From NCBI RefSeq assembly GCF_027594145.1, contig NZ_JAQFFK010000003.1, positions 372,001 to 436,000 on the forward strand: DNA of 64,000 bases, in the 5' to 3' direction. A program made the position numbers and the translations under genes. The notes under the pieces are model-generated. The model did not search any database, had not been told where the DNA came from, and saw only the letters and a list, made by a program, of their open reading frames with translations. Shown piece by piece: positions 43,831 to 52,857 of this stretch (within the stretch, counting starts at the first letter, position 1; the number at the start of each line of letters is the position of its first letter). The DNA is from Methanococcoides alaskense. Lineage in GTDB: Archaea; Halobacteriota; Methanosarcinia; Methanosarcinales; Methanosarcinaceae.

Positions 43831-44100
43831 TTAAACAGGTCTTCCCAATTCGGTGACCTGTACGCTCTCTACACCAGAAACTGCTGCAAAAGCTTCTTCT
43901 ACAGGCTCTGTGCCGCCTTCGAGGTCGCCAACGAGGACTACTAGTTTAAGTGCTTTCAAACCAAATGCGACAGGTTCTATCTCTGAGCCAAAGATAGATG
44001 CGCCTTCTGGTAGTGCTGCTTCAAGCCTGATCTTAAGGTCATCCAGGTCGGTATCTACACCCTCTGGCATGATCTTCATTGTTGCTGCTACTTCACCCAT
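43831..44100 (-). CDS. ef1b: Elongation factor 1-beta (aEF-1 beta)
   Basis: 89 residues matching the C-terminal exchange domain of eukaryotic EF-1 beta, which recycles EF-1 alpha from GDP to GTP. Typical segments are AATMKIMPEGVDTDLDDLK, then SEIEPVAFGLKALKLVVLV and VSGVESVQVTELGR at the end. It starts 9 nt after the stop of a zinc-ribbon gene; the pairing of these two is common in archaea (recollection). Confidence 0.95.
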   Translation of the reverse strand: MGEVAATMKIMPEGVDTDLDDLKIRLEAALPEGASIFGSEIEPVAFGLKALKLVVLVGDLEGGTEPVEEAFAAVSGVESVQVTELGRPV

Positions 44101-44109
44101 TATGATTCC

Positions 44110-44274
44110 TCAGGGTCCTACAAATCCGCATTTTGGGCATGTGTAAGGGTTGCTCTGTTGTCTGCACTTGGTACATCTTCCAAGTTCGGTTTCGCATGTT
44201 GGGCAAGGGAGTCTTGTGAACCCTTTCTCAACAAGGTGAATTCCGCATGATGTGCATTGTTCAACTTTTGCCAT
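44110..44274 (-). CDS. Zn-ribbon RNA-binding protein with a translation link (COG2888-like, 54 aa)
   Basis: The frame starts [17 protein letters not shown]. Eight cysteines form four CxxC pairs (CTSC, CPTC, CTKC and CPKC), giving two zinc-binding units, and the protein ends [11 protein letters not shown]. This matches the small archaeal zinc-ribbon family predicted to act in translation. GGAGAT lies before the ATG. It precedes EF-1 beta by 9 nt in the same transcript, which supports the translation link. Confidence 0.85.
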   Translation of the reverse strand: MAKVEQCTSCGIHLVEKGFTRLPCPTCETELGRCTKCRQQSNPYTCPKCGFVGP

Positions 44275-44378
44275 ATTATAAATCTCCTTTTTAATTCAGT
44301 AAATTGTATGATGCTGGAACGAAACATTTTGTATCGCTATAAGCTATTAACGGTTTCTGTACATACGCGGTATATAAT

Positions 44379-45011
44379 TTAAATATTCCCCTTGATGTAA
44401 GTTCCTATAACTTTTTTTCCGTCAATAGCTGCAACCACCCTCTCCGGATAATCTCCATTCACGATCATGCAGTCCATACCGTGCTTTATCAGCATTTTGG
44501 ACAACATCCGGTCGGCGCATGTTTCTCCCATTCTCTCAAGTTCTCTTAGGGTCATCTCCTCTATCATTTTCCCATCATTGAAAATGCCATCAACATCGGT
44601 GGCTTTGACAAATCTTGCATTCATCCTTTGCGCTACCCATGCGGCAATGGTGTCAGAGGTAACATCCCATGAATGGGGTAATTCATCCGTATCCTTTAAA
44701 AGTCTGTATGGGAGCAGAATTGATACATTTTCGTTGACATTGCTGGTATCCTCTATGGTTGGTATCCCTGTAATATCTTCGAGGAGATGTGCATATTGTT
44801 CCATTGCTGCTATGGCCATCCAGTGGGATGCGTTTTCCGTGAGTGAATACTCTTCGGATATCCTACGTATATTATCGGCAAAGATGCCGCCGCCAGGCAC
44901 GATGATCACTTGCATACCCTTTTCGGTTCCGGCAAAGTGGTCAGATATGGCCTCTATGAGGTCTGCTGATCTGTCTATCAGACTTCCTCCAAGTTTAAGG
45001 ACGACCTTCAT
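44379..45011 (-). CDS. mfnE: MfnE: aminomethylfuran phosphate kinase (methanofuran biosynthesis)
   Basis: An amino acid kinase fold protein of about 210 residues. VVLKLGGSLI is the ATP-binding start, VIIVPGGGIFADNIR the substrate-side glycine loop, and VKATDVDGIFN the second nucleotide segment. In the methanofuran pathway MfnE phosphorylates aminomethylfuran methyl phosphate to the diphosphate. The assignment rests on the fold plus the mfnD-mfnF-mfnE gene order. ATG 45011 is preferred; a TTG two codons earlier is in frame. It is the last gene of the operon. Confidence 0.85.
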   Translation of the reverse strand: MKVVLKLGGSLIDRSADLIEAISDHFAGTEKGMQVIIVPGGGIFADNIRRISEEYSLTENASHWMAIAAMEQYAHLLEDITGIPTIEDTSNVNENVSILLPYRLLKDTDELPHSWDVTSDTIAAWVAQRMNARFVKATDVDGIFNDGKMIEEMTLRELERMGETCADRMLSKMLIKHGMDCMIVNGDYPERVVAAIDGKKVIGTYIKGNI

Positions 45012-45026
45012 GAGCAATTTCCCTTC

Positions 45027-46004
45027 TCATTCGTTCTTTTCCTTATCCATAGATCTGGCCGCAGCATATGCGGGAAATACCTTTGATATGTCCTTGCCCC
45101 ACTTGTCCGCAGTTGAGAAGCAGTCAATACCGAGCCTGTTTGCAGCCTCTTCTATCATGAACTCTCCCAAACCTGCCGATACTATCATATCAAGGTCATT
45201 CTTTTTGGCAACTGTGGATATTGAATTGCATAGCAGTTCTATCTGTCTTTCCTTTACGTTCTTTGCCAGCCTGTATATGTCATCTTCTGCTATTTCGGTA
45301 AGGTCTGCACAGACCACGCGCGCAAGTCTTCTCATGCAGTCGATCATGTTCTTGCCTGCACCGTCTGCGGTCTCGCATGTATAGAGTTCTTTATCGATAT
45401 CTCCAAGCAGCATATATGCATCTGCGGTATTTGCAAAGAACTCAGATGATACTCTGCATGTGCCAACATCAAGGTCCACGGTTTCAAGTAATGCCGCAAG
45501 GTTCGTGCGCAATGTGCCTGCATAGAACAGTTCATCTCTAAGCAATCTTGAAAAATCAGTGTGTCCTGCAACATGTTTTCCGTTCTTGATGGGTATCACA
45601 TCACTGGTGGTGCTGCCTACGTCCACAAAAATGCAATCTCCTACCTCTTCTCCTATCAGGCGGGCAGATGCAGCCCAGTTTGCAGCGGCAAGTTCTCTGC
45701 TGCTTTGTGTCCTTTCCTGGAAATTACCTGTGTTGTTGACGTATCTCACTTCACATTCGAAGGCGTTGTTCACTGCATCCATTATGAACTTGATACCTTC
45801 TTCCTTGTCGACAAAACAGTCTGCCAGCTCTCCTGTCATAACAACTGCCAATCCGTCGGGTCGAAGCCTATTTGCCAGTTCCTTAAGTGCGGATGGAAGG
45901 GTCGTGTCTTTCCAGAGCGGAATGTAGAGCAATTCTGTAATCTCACTATCACTTGATGCAACTTTGGTGTTTGCTCCGCCGATGTCTATTCCTATATATT
46001 TCAT
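45027..46004 (-). CDS. mfnF: MfnF-type methanofuran biosynthesis protein (ASKHA/hydantoinase-like fold)
   Basis: About 325 residues. The N-terminus IGIDIGGANTKVA is an ASKHA phosphate loop, FVDVGSTTSDVIPI is the second, and the C-terminal SAGLGEFMIEEA the third. In Methanocaldococcus MfnF couples the furan diphosphate with gamma-glutamyltyramine to build the methanofuran core. The ATG overlaps the mfnD stop (ATGA); the open frame extends 207 nt upstream into mfnD without family likeness. Family proteins are often annotated as H4MPT-linked C1 transfer proteins. Confidence 0.87.
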   Translation of the reverse strand: MKYIGIDIGGANTKVASSDSEITELLYIPLWKDTTLPSALKELANRLRPDGLAVVMTGELADCFVDKEEGIKFIMDAVNNAFECEVRYVNNTGNFQERTQSSRELAAANWAASARLIGEEVGDCIFVDVGSTTSDVIPIKNGKHVAGHTDFSRLLRDELFYAGTLRTNLAALLETVDLDVGTCRVSSEFFANTADAYMLLGDIDKELYTCETADGAGKNMIDCMRRLARVVCADLTEIAEDDIYRLAKNVKERQIELLCNSISTVAKKNDLDMIVSAGLGEFMIEEAANRLGIDCFSTADKWGKDISKVFPAYAAARSMDKEKNE

Positions 46005-46924
46005 CTCAGTTCCTCTTTGGTGAATGAATATTCTCCGGTTATTTTTATTTTTGGTAGTGTTTCTCCCATCCCGTTCTTGAGGAGAAGTTCTGCTATCTCC
46101 TTGTCCATTATCTTTGTAATGCCCACAAGGGATGTTGTAGGTCTTGGATTGACATCTACTATGTACGGTCTGTCCCCAAGTATGATGTCCACGCCTACGT
46201 AACCATTGCACCCTAATGCTCTTGTAGCTTTCTTTGCTACATCATAGAGCTCTTGTTCTCTATCTGTCCTGTATGGGGTTGTACAACCGCAATATTCTAT
46301 CCTGGAAGCATCCTTTGTGGGGTCTATCTCCATCCTCTGTGCGTTCACTGTGAGGGGGAGCTGTTCTTTTCCGCAGATCAGGCTAACACTTAGATGTTCG
46401 CCTTTGATATATTCGGTTGCAATATGGCTGCTTTTAATATCTGGTCGGTGGCAAACAAAAGTATCTTCAGATGCACAACCATATCTGGGTTTTGTTACCC
46501 AGCATCCTTCCGGTGGCATCTTTTGTCCGGGTGCATATGTTCTGGGTACTGCAAGCCCTGCATTTTCGAGCATTCTGGTACATTCAAGTTTATCCGAACA
46601 GATGGATACTGCATCCGGGGAACAACCAAGGTTCAGTGTATTATCCTCGATTATTGCTGTAAGTCCCGGAAGGATCTCTTCGGGGGCTATGACGAGTCCC
46701 GCATCACATTCTTTGGCACATTTGCTTATCGTTGCTTCGATATCTTCTTCGGATGATCTGACAGGTTTCCCATGCTCGATGGTCACATCGGAGGTTGTGT
46801 ATATCACTTCGTGCCCGAGACGCGAAAAGCTGGATGCCAGGGTGGATAGCATTGCTTTTCCTTCTAGGAGGTAGGTGCCGCTCATCCCTGTGCTGACAGC
46901 GTATTCAGAAAGAAGTATTTTCAT
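46001..46924 (-). CDS. mfnD: MfnD: tyramine--L-glutamate ligase, ATP-grasp
   Basis: 307 residues of ATP-grasp type. ATP-binding elements are WVTKPRYGCASEDTF, ATEYIKGEHLSVSLICG and the metal site YVGVDIILGDRPYIVDVNPRPTTS. MfnD joins tyramine to glutamate in methanofuran side-chain synthesis. It is the first gene of an operon with mfnF and mfnE. Divergent promoters for it and the next rightward gene lie in the 132-nt spacer. Confidence 0.88.
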   Translation of the reverse strand: MKILLSEYAVSTGMSGTYLLEGKAMLSTLASSFSRLGHEVIYTTSDVTIEHGKPVRSSEEDIEATISKCAKECDAGLVIAPEEILPGLTAIIEDNTLNLGCSPDAVSICSDKLECTRMLENAGLAVPRTYAPGQKMPPEGCWVTKPRYGCASEDTFVCHRPDIKSSHIATEYIKGEHLSVSLICGKEQLPLTVNAQRMEIDPTKDASRIEYCGCTTPYRTDREQELYDVAKKATRALGCNGYVGVDIILGDRPYIVDVNPRPTTSLVGITKIMDKEIAELLLKNGMGETLPKIKITGEYSFTKEELR

Positions 46925-47056
46925 ATAAGCTGAGATTATATCATCTTATTTGTTAGTTACTGTGACTTTATCCTATATTCAATTCTTTTAATGCTATATT
47001 CTTAACAATTAATATATATAGAAGCAATACAATTACAGAACGAGGGATGATAAGGG

Positions 47057-47470
47057 ATGGATATCGATATTTCAGATAATCCTTTTGTACAGGCACTGGC
47101 AGTTTCAGGCACATTGTCTTTATTCATGATAGGCATGGCCTTGGGTGTAATGAACATTTTCGCGACCGGTAAAAGTCCGATGCCATCTTCAATGATATTA
47201 CTGATCTTTGCTGTATTGTTCATTGTAGGTTCTGTCTTCTTTGAAATGAGGGGTGCCGATCAGGTCGGTGCACTTATTGGCGGGTGTGTGGTCTCATTTG
47301 CAGCTACGCTCTCCATTTTCTCATTCTTTGGAGGCGTTGAGCTTGTGCGAACTGGTGGGCTTGAGGCACTGGGTTGGGATAAGATGGTCTCCGCACTTGC
47401 GTTGTGTATGATCGCCAGTATGTTGCTTGTCAAATTATTATCTTATAAGATGCAAACCGATTATGCCTGA
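47057..47470 (+). CDS. Small four-helix membrane protein (137 aa), unknown
   Basis: Not recognised. Four hydrophobic segments are visible: residues 12-38 (ALAVSGTLSLFMIGMALGVM), 44-62, 68-95 (ALIGGCVVSFAATLSIFSFF) and 112-132 (MVSALALCMIASMLLVKLL). The acidic N-terminus is probably outside or short. RBS GGGATG-like elements precede the ATG, and AATATATATA at 47011-47020 is a likely TATA box. It lies between the divergent methanofuran operon and the heat-shock cluster, but a separate promoter precedes grpE, so a functional link is uncertain. Confidence 0.65.
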   Translation: MDIDISDNPFVQALAVSGTLSLFMIGMALGVMNIFATGKSPMPSSMILLIFAVLFIVGSVFFEMRGADQVGALIGGCVVSFAATLSIFSFFGGVELVRTGGLEALGWDKMVSALALCMIASMLLVKLLSYKMQTDYA

Positions 47471-47550
47471 TCCTATCGGATCGGGACTGGCTTTGTGATT
47501 ATTTTTTTGTCTATGCTATTTATTATTACGTATTTTTTTCTAACCGATAC

Positions 47551-47559
47551 ATATTTATA
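47551..47559 (+). promoter_or_regulatory. TATA box of the grpE-dnaK-dnaJ cluster
   Basis: ATATTTATA follows a BRE-like AACCGATAC and lies about 70 nt before grpE. It gives the only clear promoter in this spacer. Confidence 0.5.
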
Positions 47560-47621
47560 GAACATCAAACAACCAGCTGTTATTATTATACCGCTCACAA
47601 ATTATGGCGGAGTCGTGAGAA

Positions 47622-48197
47622 ATGACAGGTAAATTTGGAAAGAAATCTAAATCTGAGAAGAAGTCCGATCCTTGTACGTGCTGTGCAGATGAGAATGTAG
47701 AAGCCTTAAAGGAAAATGCTTCTGATAGCACAGAGGATCTGCAAACTTCCTGTGATTCTCAGATCGCTGAACTAAATGAACAAATAATGCGCCAGAGGGC
47801 GGAATTTGAGAATTTCAGAAATCGAAGCCTGCGGGAAAAAGAAGAATTTCGAAATTTTGCTCTTGAAAAAATAATGGTTGAGTTGCTTGAGGTACGTGAC
47901 AACTTTGAGCGTGCTCTCGAATCTGCTAAAAAGGCAGATGATGTGAACTCCATTATAGAAGGCGTTGAAATGGTGTTCAAGCAATTCACATCTATCCTTG
48001 AAAAAGAAGGTCTTACGATGGTAGATTGCGAGGGTAAGGAATTTGATCCCCATTTTCATGAGGCTATGATGCATGTGCAGACTACTGAGCATGCTGACCA
48101 GCATATTGTTGATGTCTGTAAAGCTGGTTATGAGCTAAACTCAAAGGTCATCCGTCATGCGATGGTCACAGTTGCACAGAATCCGGATGAGGAATGA
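47622..48197 (+). CDS. grpE: Nucleotide exchange factor GrpE
   Basis: Releases ADP from DnaK. The first 45 residues are charged and Cys-containing (CTCCADE). A long coiled coil follows (LNEQIMRQRAEFENFRNRSLREKEEFR), then the four-helix and beta-domain parts (LEVRDNFERALESA, EGVEMVFKQFTSILEKEGL, FDPHFHEAMM). 191 residues is normal. It is the first gene of the bacterial-type chaperone cluster; dnaK follows after a 78-nt spacer containing a hairpin. Confidence 0.95.
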   Translation: MTGKFGKKSKSEKKSDPCTCCADENVEALKENASDSTEDLQTSCDSQIAELNEQIMRQRAEFENFRNRSLREKEEFRNFALEKIMVELLEVRDNFERALESAKKADDVNSIIEGVEMVFKQFTSILEKEGLTMVDCEGKEFDPHFHEAMMHVQTTEHADQHIVDVCKAGYELNSKVIRHAMVTVAQNPDEE

Positions 48198-48200
48198 ACG

Positions 48201-48219
48201 TTTCGTATCTTTTACGAAA
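48201..48219 (+). promoter_or_regulatory. Stem-loop between grpE and dnaK
   Basis: TTTCGTA and TACGAAA form a perfect 7-bp stem with a 5-nt loop, just after the grpE stop. It could be a processing or attenuation element. Confidence 0.45.
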
Positions 48220-48275
48220 GAACTAACTAGACTACCGTTAATCTGATTTTAATCAAATATAAGTGAGGTATTATT

Positions 48276-50138
48276 ATGGGAAAGATATTGGGTATTGACC
48301 TTGGAACTACTAATTCATGTATGGCTGTGATCGAAGGCGGTAAACCTACTGTAATTCCAAACGCTGAAGGTGGAAGAACAACTCCATCAGTGGTTGGTTT
48401 TTCTAAGAAGGGAGACAAGCTTGTAGGTCAGGTAGCAAAAAGACAGATGATAGCTAACCCTGGGAACAGTGTAAGTTCTATCAAACGTCATATCGGTGAA
48501 GGCGACTATAATGTCAATCTCAACGGTAAGGATTACACTCCGCAAGAAGTTTCCGCTATGATCCTGAGGAAGCTCAAGGATGACGCTGAGGCTTATATAG
48601 GTGAGACCATCACTCAGACGGTTATCACTGTACCTGCTTATTTTAATGATTCTCAGAGACAGGCTACCAAAGATGCCGGACAGATCGCAGGTCTTGAGGT
48701 CCTAAGGATCATCAATGAGCCTACTGCAGCATCTCTTGCATATGGTCTTGAGAAAGAGGAAGGCGACCACAAGATCCTCGTTTACGATCTCGGGGGAGGT
48801 ACTTTCGATGTATCCATCCTTGAGTTGGGCGATGGTGTATTTGAAGTGCTTTCCACAAGCGGTGATACTCACCTTGGTGGAGATGATTTTGATCAGAGGA
48901 TCACAGAGTTCCTTGTTGAGGAATTCAAGAAGGCTGAAGGCATCGATCTGTCAAATGACAAAGCTGCCCTCCAGCGTCTCAATGATGCTGCAGAGAAAGC
49001 AAAGATCGAGCTTTCCGGTGTTGCTTCTACAAATGTGAATCTTCCGTTCATTACAGCGGATTCCAATGGTCAGCCAAAACATATCGATATTGACCTTACA
49101 AGAGCACAGTTCGAGAAGATGACCGAAGACCTTGTGGCTAAGACCCTCGAATCAATGAAGATGGCTCTTAGTGATGCGAAGTTGACCACAAAGGACATTG
49201 ACCGTGTACTTCTTATCGGTGGTTCTACAAGGACCCCTGCAGTATATGATCTTGTCAAGAACTTCATCGAAAAGGACCCATACAAGAACATCAATCCTGA
49301 TGAGGCAGTTGCAGTTGGTGCAGCTATTCAGGCAGGCGTACTCTCTGGAGAGGTCCACGATGTTCTCCTTCTCGATGTCACACCACTGACAATGGGTATA
49401 GAAACTCTCGGAGGGGTTGCAACACCACTTATCGAGAGAAACACTACAATTCCTGTTAAGAAGAGCCAGATATTCTCAACTGCGGCAGATAGCCAGCCAT
49501 CTGTGGAGATCCATATCCTGCAGGGCGAACGTGGTATCGCATCTGCGAACAAGACCCTCGGTCGCTTTGTGCTTGACGGCATACCACCTGCACCAAGAGG
49601 AATTCCACAGATCGAAGTATCATTCGATATCGATTCCAATGGTATCCTTCATGTTAATGCAAAGGATCTCGGAACTGGTAAAGAACAGTCCATATCCATA
49701 CAGAAACCTGGTGGATTGTCCGATGATGAGATCGAAAGGATGGTAAAGGACGCAGAGTTGCACGCTGAGGAAGATCAGGCACGTAAGGAAGAGGTCGAGA
49801 CAAGGAACAATGCTGACTCTCTTGTCAATGCTGCTGAAAAGACCTTGAAGGAAGCTGGAGATGTTGCAACCGATCAGCAGAAAGAGCAGATCGAAGCTGC
49901 GATAGCTGAGTTGAACACTGCACTTGAAGGGGAAGACCTCGAGGCTATCAAGAGCAAAACAGAAGCACTTCAGGAATCTGTCTATAAGGTTTCTGCTGCA
50001 ATGTACGAGAAAGCTCAGAAAGAGGCTGGTGCCGGAGCTGAAGCTTCTGAAGGCGCAAGTGGTCCTTCATCAACTGGCTCTGCATCAGATGATGATGTCG
50101 TTGATGCGGACTATGAAGTTGTTGACGAAGACAAATAA
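48276..50138 (+). CDS. dnaK: Chaperone DnaK (Hsp70)
   Basis: 620 residues. The ATPase domain starts [19 protein letters not shown], contains [17 protein letters not shown] and [14 protein letters not shown], and ends before the linker [18 protein letters not shown]. The substrate-binding domain follows, ending in the flexible tail [17 protein letters not shown] typical of bacterial DnaK. In Methanosarcinales this gene is regarded as acquired from bacteria; the C-terminal motif and operon order support the bacterial type. GAGG-like RBS precedes the ATG. Confidence 0.98.
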   Translation: MGKILGIDLGTTNSCMAVIEGGKPTVIPNAEGGRTTPSVVGFSKKGDKLVGQVAKRQMIANPGNSVSSIKRHIGEGDYNVNLNGKDYTPQEVSAMILRKLKDDAEAYIGETITQTVITVPAYFNDSQRQATKDAGQIAGLEVLRIINEPTAASLAYGLEKEEGDHKILVYDLGGGTFDVSILELGDGVFEVLSTSGDTHLGGDDFDQRITEFLVEEFKKAEGIDLSNDKAALQRLNDAAEKAKIELSGVASTNVNLPFITADSNGQPKHIDIDLTRAQFEKMTEDLVAKTLESMKMALSDAKLTTKDIDRVLLIGGSTRTPAVYDLVKNFIEKDPYKNINPDEAVAVGAAIQAGVLSGEVHDVLLLDVTPLTMGIETLGGVATPLIERNTTIPVKKSQIFSTAADSQPSVEIHILQGERGIASANKTLGRFVLDGIPPAPRGIPQIEVSFDIDSNGILHVNAKDLGTGKEQSISIQKPGGLSDDEIERMVKDAELHAEEDQARKEEVETRNNADSLVNAAEKTLKEAGDVATDQQKEQIEAAIAELNTALEGEDLEAIKSKTEALQESVYKVSAAMYEKAQKEAGAGAEASEGASGPSSTGSASDDDVVDADYEVVDEDK

Positions 50139-50155
50139 ATACCTGAAGGCAATAT

Positions 50156-50186
50156 GTGCAGATGATTTCCATCTGCACTTTTATTT
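50156..50186 (+). terminator. Hairpin with T-rich tail between dnaK and dnaJ
   Basis: GTGCAGATG and CATCTGCAC form a perfect 9-bp stem with a 5-nt loop, followed by TTTTATTT. It sits in the 66-nt dnaK-dnaJ spacer and probably reduces read-through into dnaJ, setting the ratio of the two proteins. Confidence 0.6.
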
Positions 50187-50204
50187 ACCTTCAAAGGAGT
50201 TCTA

Positions 50205-51386
50205 ATGTCGACCACGCGAGATTATTATGAAATACTTGGTGTATCGAAAGATGCATCTGATACTGAGTTGAAAAAAGCTTACCGCAAACTTGCGATGAAA
50301 TTTCATCCTGACAAGAACAAAGAAGCGGATGCTGAAGAGAAGTTCAAGGAGATCTCCGAAGCGTATGCTGTTCTTTCAGATGCTGAGAAAAAGGCGCAGT
50401 ATGATCGTTTTGGACATGCGGGTATCGATGGTCGATACAGTACTGAAGACATTTTTAGAAATGCTGATTTTGGCGATTTTGGTGACCTCGGTGATATCTT
50501 TGGCAGTATCTTTGGAGGTGGTGGCGGTTTTGGTGGCGGAGGGCGCCGCAGGCAGGGACCTACAAGAGGCTCGGACCTGAGGTATGACCTTGGTGTAACG
50601 CTGGAACAGGCTGCTTTCGGAGAAAAGGTACAGATAAATATCCCACGTGCAGAGAATTGTGAAACCTGTGGTGGCAGCGGTGCAAAGGAAGGCACAAGTC
50701 CAAAAACATGTGCTACATGTCGTGGCAGCGGTCAGGTAACCCATGCAAGAAGAACACCGCTTGGCAACTTCATGACCACAACCACTTGTGGTGCTTGTCA
50801 TGGCAAGGGTCAGGTCATTGAATCTCCCTGCCCTGTTTGTAGAGGTTCAGGCAAACAAAAGAAAGTGCGCAAGATGGGTGTCTCGGTTCCAAAGGGTGCT
50901 GATACAGGTCTACGACTGAAGATGTCCGGGGAAGGCGAAGCTGGCAGTCCCGGTGCACCGCCGGGGGATCTCTATATTGTCATCCATGTCAAACAGCACG
51001 ATAAGTTCGAGCGTGTTGGCGATGACATCGTCTATGGAATTCCAATATCATTCTCACAGGCAGCCTTGGGTACTGAGATACAAGTACCTACACTTCATGG
51101 GAAAGTGAATATGAAGATCAAACCTGGCACTCAGACGCATTCTGTATTACGCTTAAAGGGTAAAGGTATGCCACATCTTCACGGGCATGGTCAGGGTGAC
51201 CAGCTTGTCAGGGTGATCGTTGAAACACCTACGAACCTTACAGGTAAACAAAAAGATCTACTTGAAGAACTTGAGAGGCTCAGTGATGGTGACCATAAGG
51301 GTTCGAAAAAAAAAGGTTTCTTTGATAAGCTGAAGAATGTATTTGAGAGTTCTACCTCTGATAATTCTGTTGGCACTGTCGATTAA
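50205..51386 (+). CDS. dnaJ: Chaperone DnaJ (Hsp40), type I
   Basis: 393 residues. The J domain (1-70) carries [13 protein letters not shown] with its HPD motif, then a Gly/Phe-rich linker ([15 protein letters not shown]). Four CxxCxGxG-type zinc repeats ([24 protein letters not shown] and CPVCRGSG) follow, then the C-terminal substrate-binding domain. It stimulates the DnaK ATPase and presents substrates. GGAG lies before the ATG. Confidence 0.98.
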   Translation: MSTTRDYYEILGVSKDASDTELKKAYRKLAMKFHPDKNKEADAEEKFKEISEAYAVLSDAEKKAQYDRFGHAGIDGRYSTEDIFRNADFGDFGDLGDIFGSIFGGGGGFGGGGRRRQGPTRGSDLRYDLGVTLEQAAFGEKVQINIPRAENCETCGGSGAKEGTSPKTCATCRGSGQVTHARRTPLGNFMTTTTCGACHGKGQVIESPCPVCRGSGKQKKVRKMGVSVPKGADTGLRLKMSGEGEAGSPGAPPGDLYIVIHVKQHDKFERVGDDIVYGIPISFSQAALGTEIQVPTLHGKVNMKIKPGTQTHSVLRLKGKGMPHLHGHGQGDQLVRVIVETPTNLTGKQKDLLEELERLSDGDHKGSKKKGFFDKLKNVFESSTSDNSVGTVD

Positions 51387-51430
51387 GGCACGTGCCTAAA
51401 TATTTTCTTTTTTATTCTTTTCTTTTTGCA
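51386..51430 (+). terminator. Palindrome and T-rich tract after dnaJ
   Basis: A 12-bp palindrome AGGCACGTGCCT directly follows the dnaJ stop, and TATTTTCTTTTTTATTCTTTTCTTTTT lies behind it in pieces as a T-rich tract, the usual archaeal termination signal. Confidence 0.6.
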
Positions 51431-51504
51431 GTAACCTTTAACATGGATATGTTTCATTAATCATTCTTTATAATTTCAATTATTTTCACAGGGCTGTGTA
51501 ATTT

Positions 51505-52839
51505 ATGAAGATAATTATCGTAGGTGCTGGAGAAGTGGGATTTCATATTGCAAGTTCTCTCTATCTCAACAATGATGTTGTTGTCATTGATATTGATGAG
51601 GACGCATGTGCGAGAGCTGATGAACTGGATGTACAGGTGATTCAGGGTAATGGTGCGAACGTTTCTATTCTTGAGCATCTGATACATGATGCTGATCTCC
51701 TTGTTGCCGTAACGGGTTCAGATGAATTGAACATTGTTACCTGTACGACTGCCAAATTGATATCTCCTTTACACAAACAGCTCAAGACAATGGCGAGGGT
51801 AACGAACCCTGATTATATCGACAGGCCTGTTGCAACGCGCACTCAGGTGGGTATCGATGTCATGATCTGCCCTGAGCTTGCTTTGGCTTCTGAGGTGGCT
51901 GAGATCCTTTCTATGCCTTCTGCAATAGATGCTGAGGTGTTTGCAGATGGAAAGGTCAAGATGATGGAATTCGTTGTATCAGATGAAAGCGATCTTGTTG
52001 ACAAAAAAATGAAAGACCTTGATCTTTCCGAATGTTGTATCGTGAGTGCACTCTATAGAGAATCTAATATTATTATTCCACATGGTGACGATGTCATTCA
52101 CAAAGGTGACCATGTTGTGGTCATCGGTAAATCCGATGCCATGATGGACATTGGTAACCTCTTTGCCGGGCATACGGAAAGTGTGAAGCGAGTTCTCATT
52201 ATTGGCGGTGGGGCAGTTGGTTTCTATCTTGCAAAGCTTCTGGAGAAAAGCAACACGAGTATCAAGATAATTGAAAAGAATCTGGATAGATGTGAAGCTA
52301 TTGCAGATCTCCTTCCAAAAGTTCTTATCCTGAAAGGAAATGGGACCGATATACATCTTTTAAAAGAAGAGGGTGTCCAGGATATGGATGTTGTGATCTC
52401 CGTTACTGACAGTGATGAGAAAAATCTGTTATGTGCTCTTCTTTCCAAGCAACTTGGTGCAAAGAAGGTTATTGTAAGGGCTGACCATCTTGATTATGTG
52501 CCATTGTTCGAATTGGTGGGCGTGGACCGTGCGGTAAGTCCAAGGGAAGCTACGATCAATGAAGTTCTGAAATTGACGATGGGTACTGGTATTGAAGCAT
52601 TGACAATGATCGAAGGTGAAAAGGCCGAGATCATAGAGTATATTGCATCCAGTACCTCCAAGGTAACCGGTAAACCTTTGAAGAACGTACCGTTCCCTGA
52701 GGGTGCCTTGGTATGTATGGTGGTGCATAAAGGGGATACGTTCGTTCCCCGTGGTAATTATATCATTAAAGAAGGGGATCGTGTCCTTGTGTTCTTATTA
52801 CCTTCTGCACATCAAAAAGTTGAACGTTTGTTCAAGTAA
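51505..52839 (+). CDS. trkA: TrkA, regulatory NAD-binding subunit of the Trk potassium system
   Basis: 444 residues with two repeats, each a Rossmann RCK-N domain followed by RCK-C. The first nucleotide loop is IIIVGAGEVGFHIA at the N-terminus, the second VLIIGGGAVGFYLAKLL near residue 230. The RCK-C parts end each half (VVVIGKSDAMMDIG; VLVFLLPSAHQKV). It gates the TrkH channel encoded 18 nt downstream in response to NAD(H) or ATP in known systems. Confidence 0.95.
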   Translation: MKIIIVGAGEVGFHIASSLYLNNDVVVIDIDEDACARADELDVQVIQGNGANVSILEHLIHDADLLVAVTGSDELNIVTCTTAKLISPLHKQLKTMARVTNPDYIDRPVATRTQVGIDVMICPELALASEVAEILSMPSAIDAEVFADGKVKMMEFVVSDESDLVDKKMKDLDLSECCIVSALYRESNIIIPHGDDVIHKGDHVVVIGKSDAMMDIGNLFAGHTESVKRVLIIGGGAVGFYLAKLLEKSNTSIKIIEKNLDRCEAIADLLPKVLILKGNGTDIHLLKEEGVQDMDVVISVTDSDEKNLLCALLSKQLGAKKVIVRADHLDYVPLFELVGVDRAVSPREATINEVLKLTMGTGIEALTMIEGEKAEIIEYIASSTSKVTGKPLKNVPFPEGALVCMVVHKGDTFVPRGNYIIKEGDRVLVFLLPSAHQKVERLFK

Positions 52840-52857
52840 AATTGGAAGGTCTATATT

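Noticed and set aside
44467-45384. 305-codon open frame on the plus strand
   Set aside because: It is antisense to mfnE and mfnF; the product is low-complexity Ser-rich sequence.
45027-46211. Longer start for mfnF at 46211
   Set aside because: The extra 69 residues lie antisense-free inside mfnD and lack family likeness; MKYIGIDIGG is the natural start.
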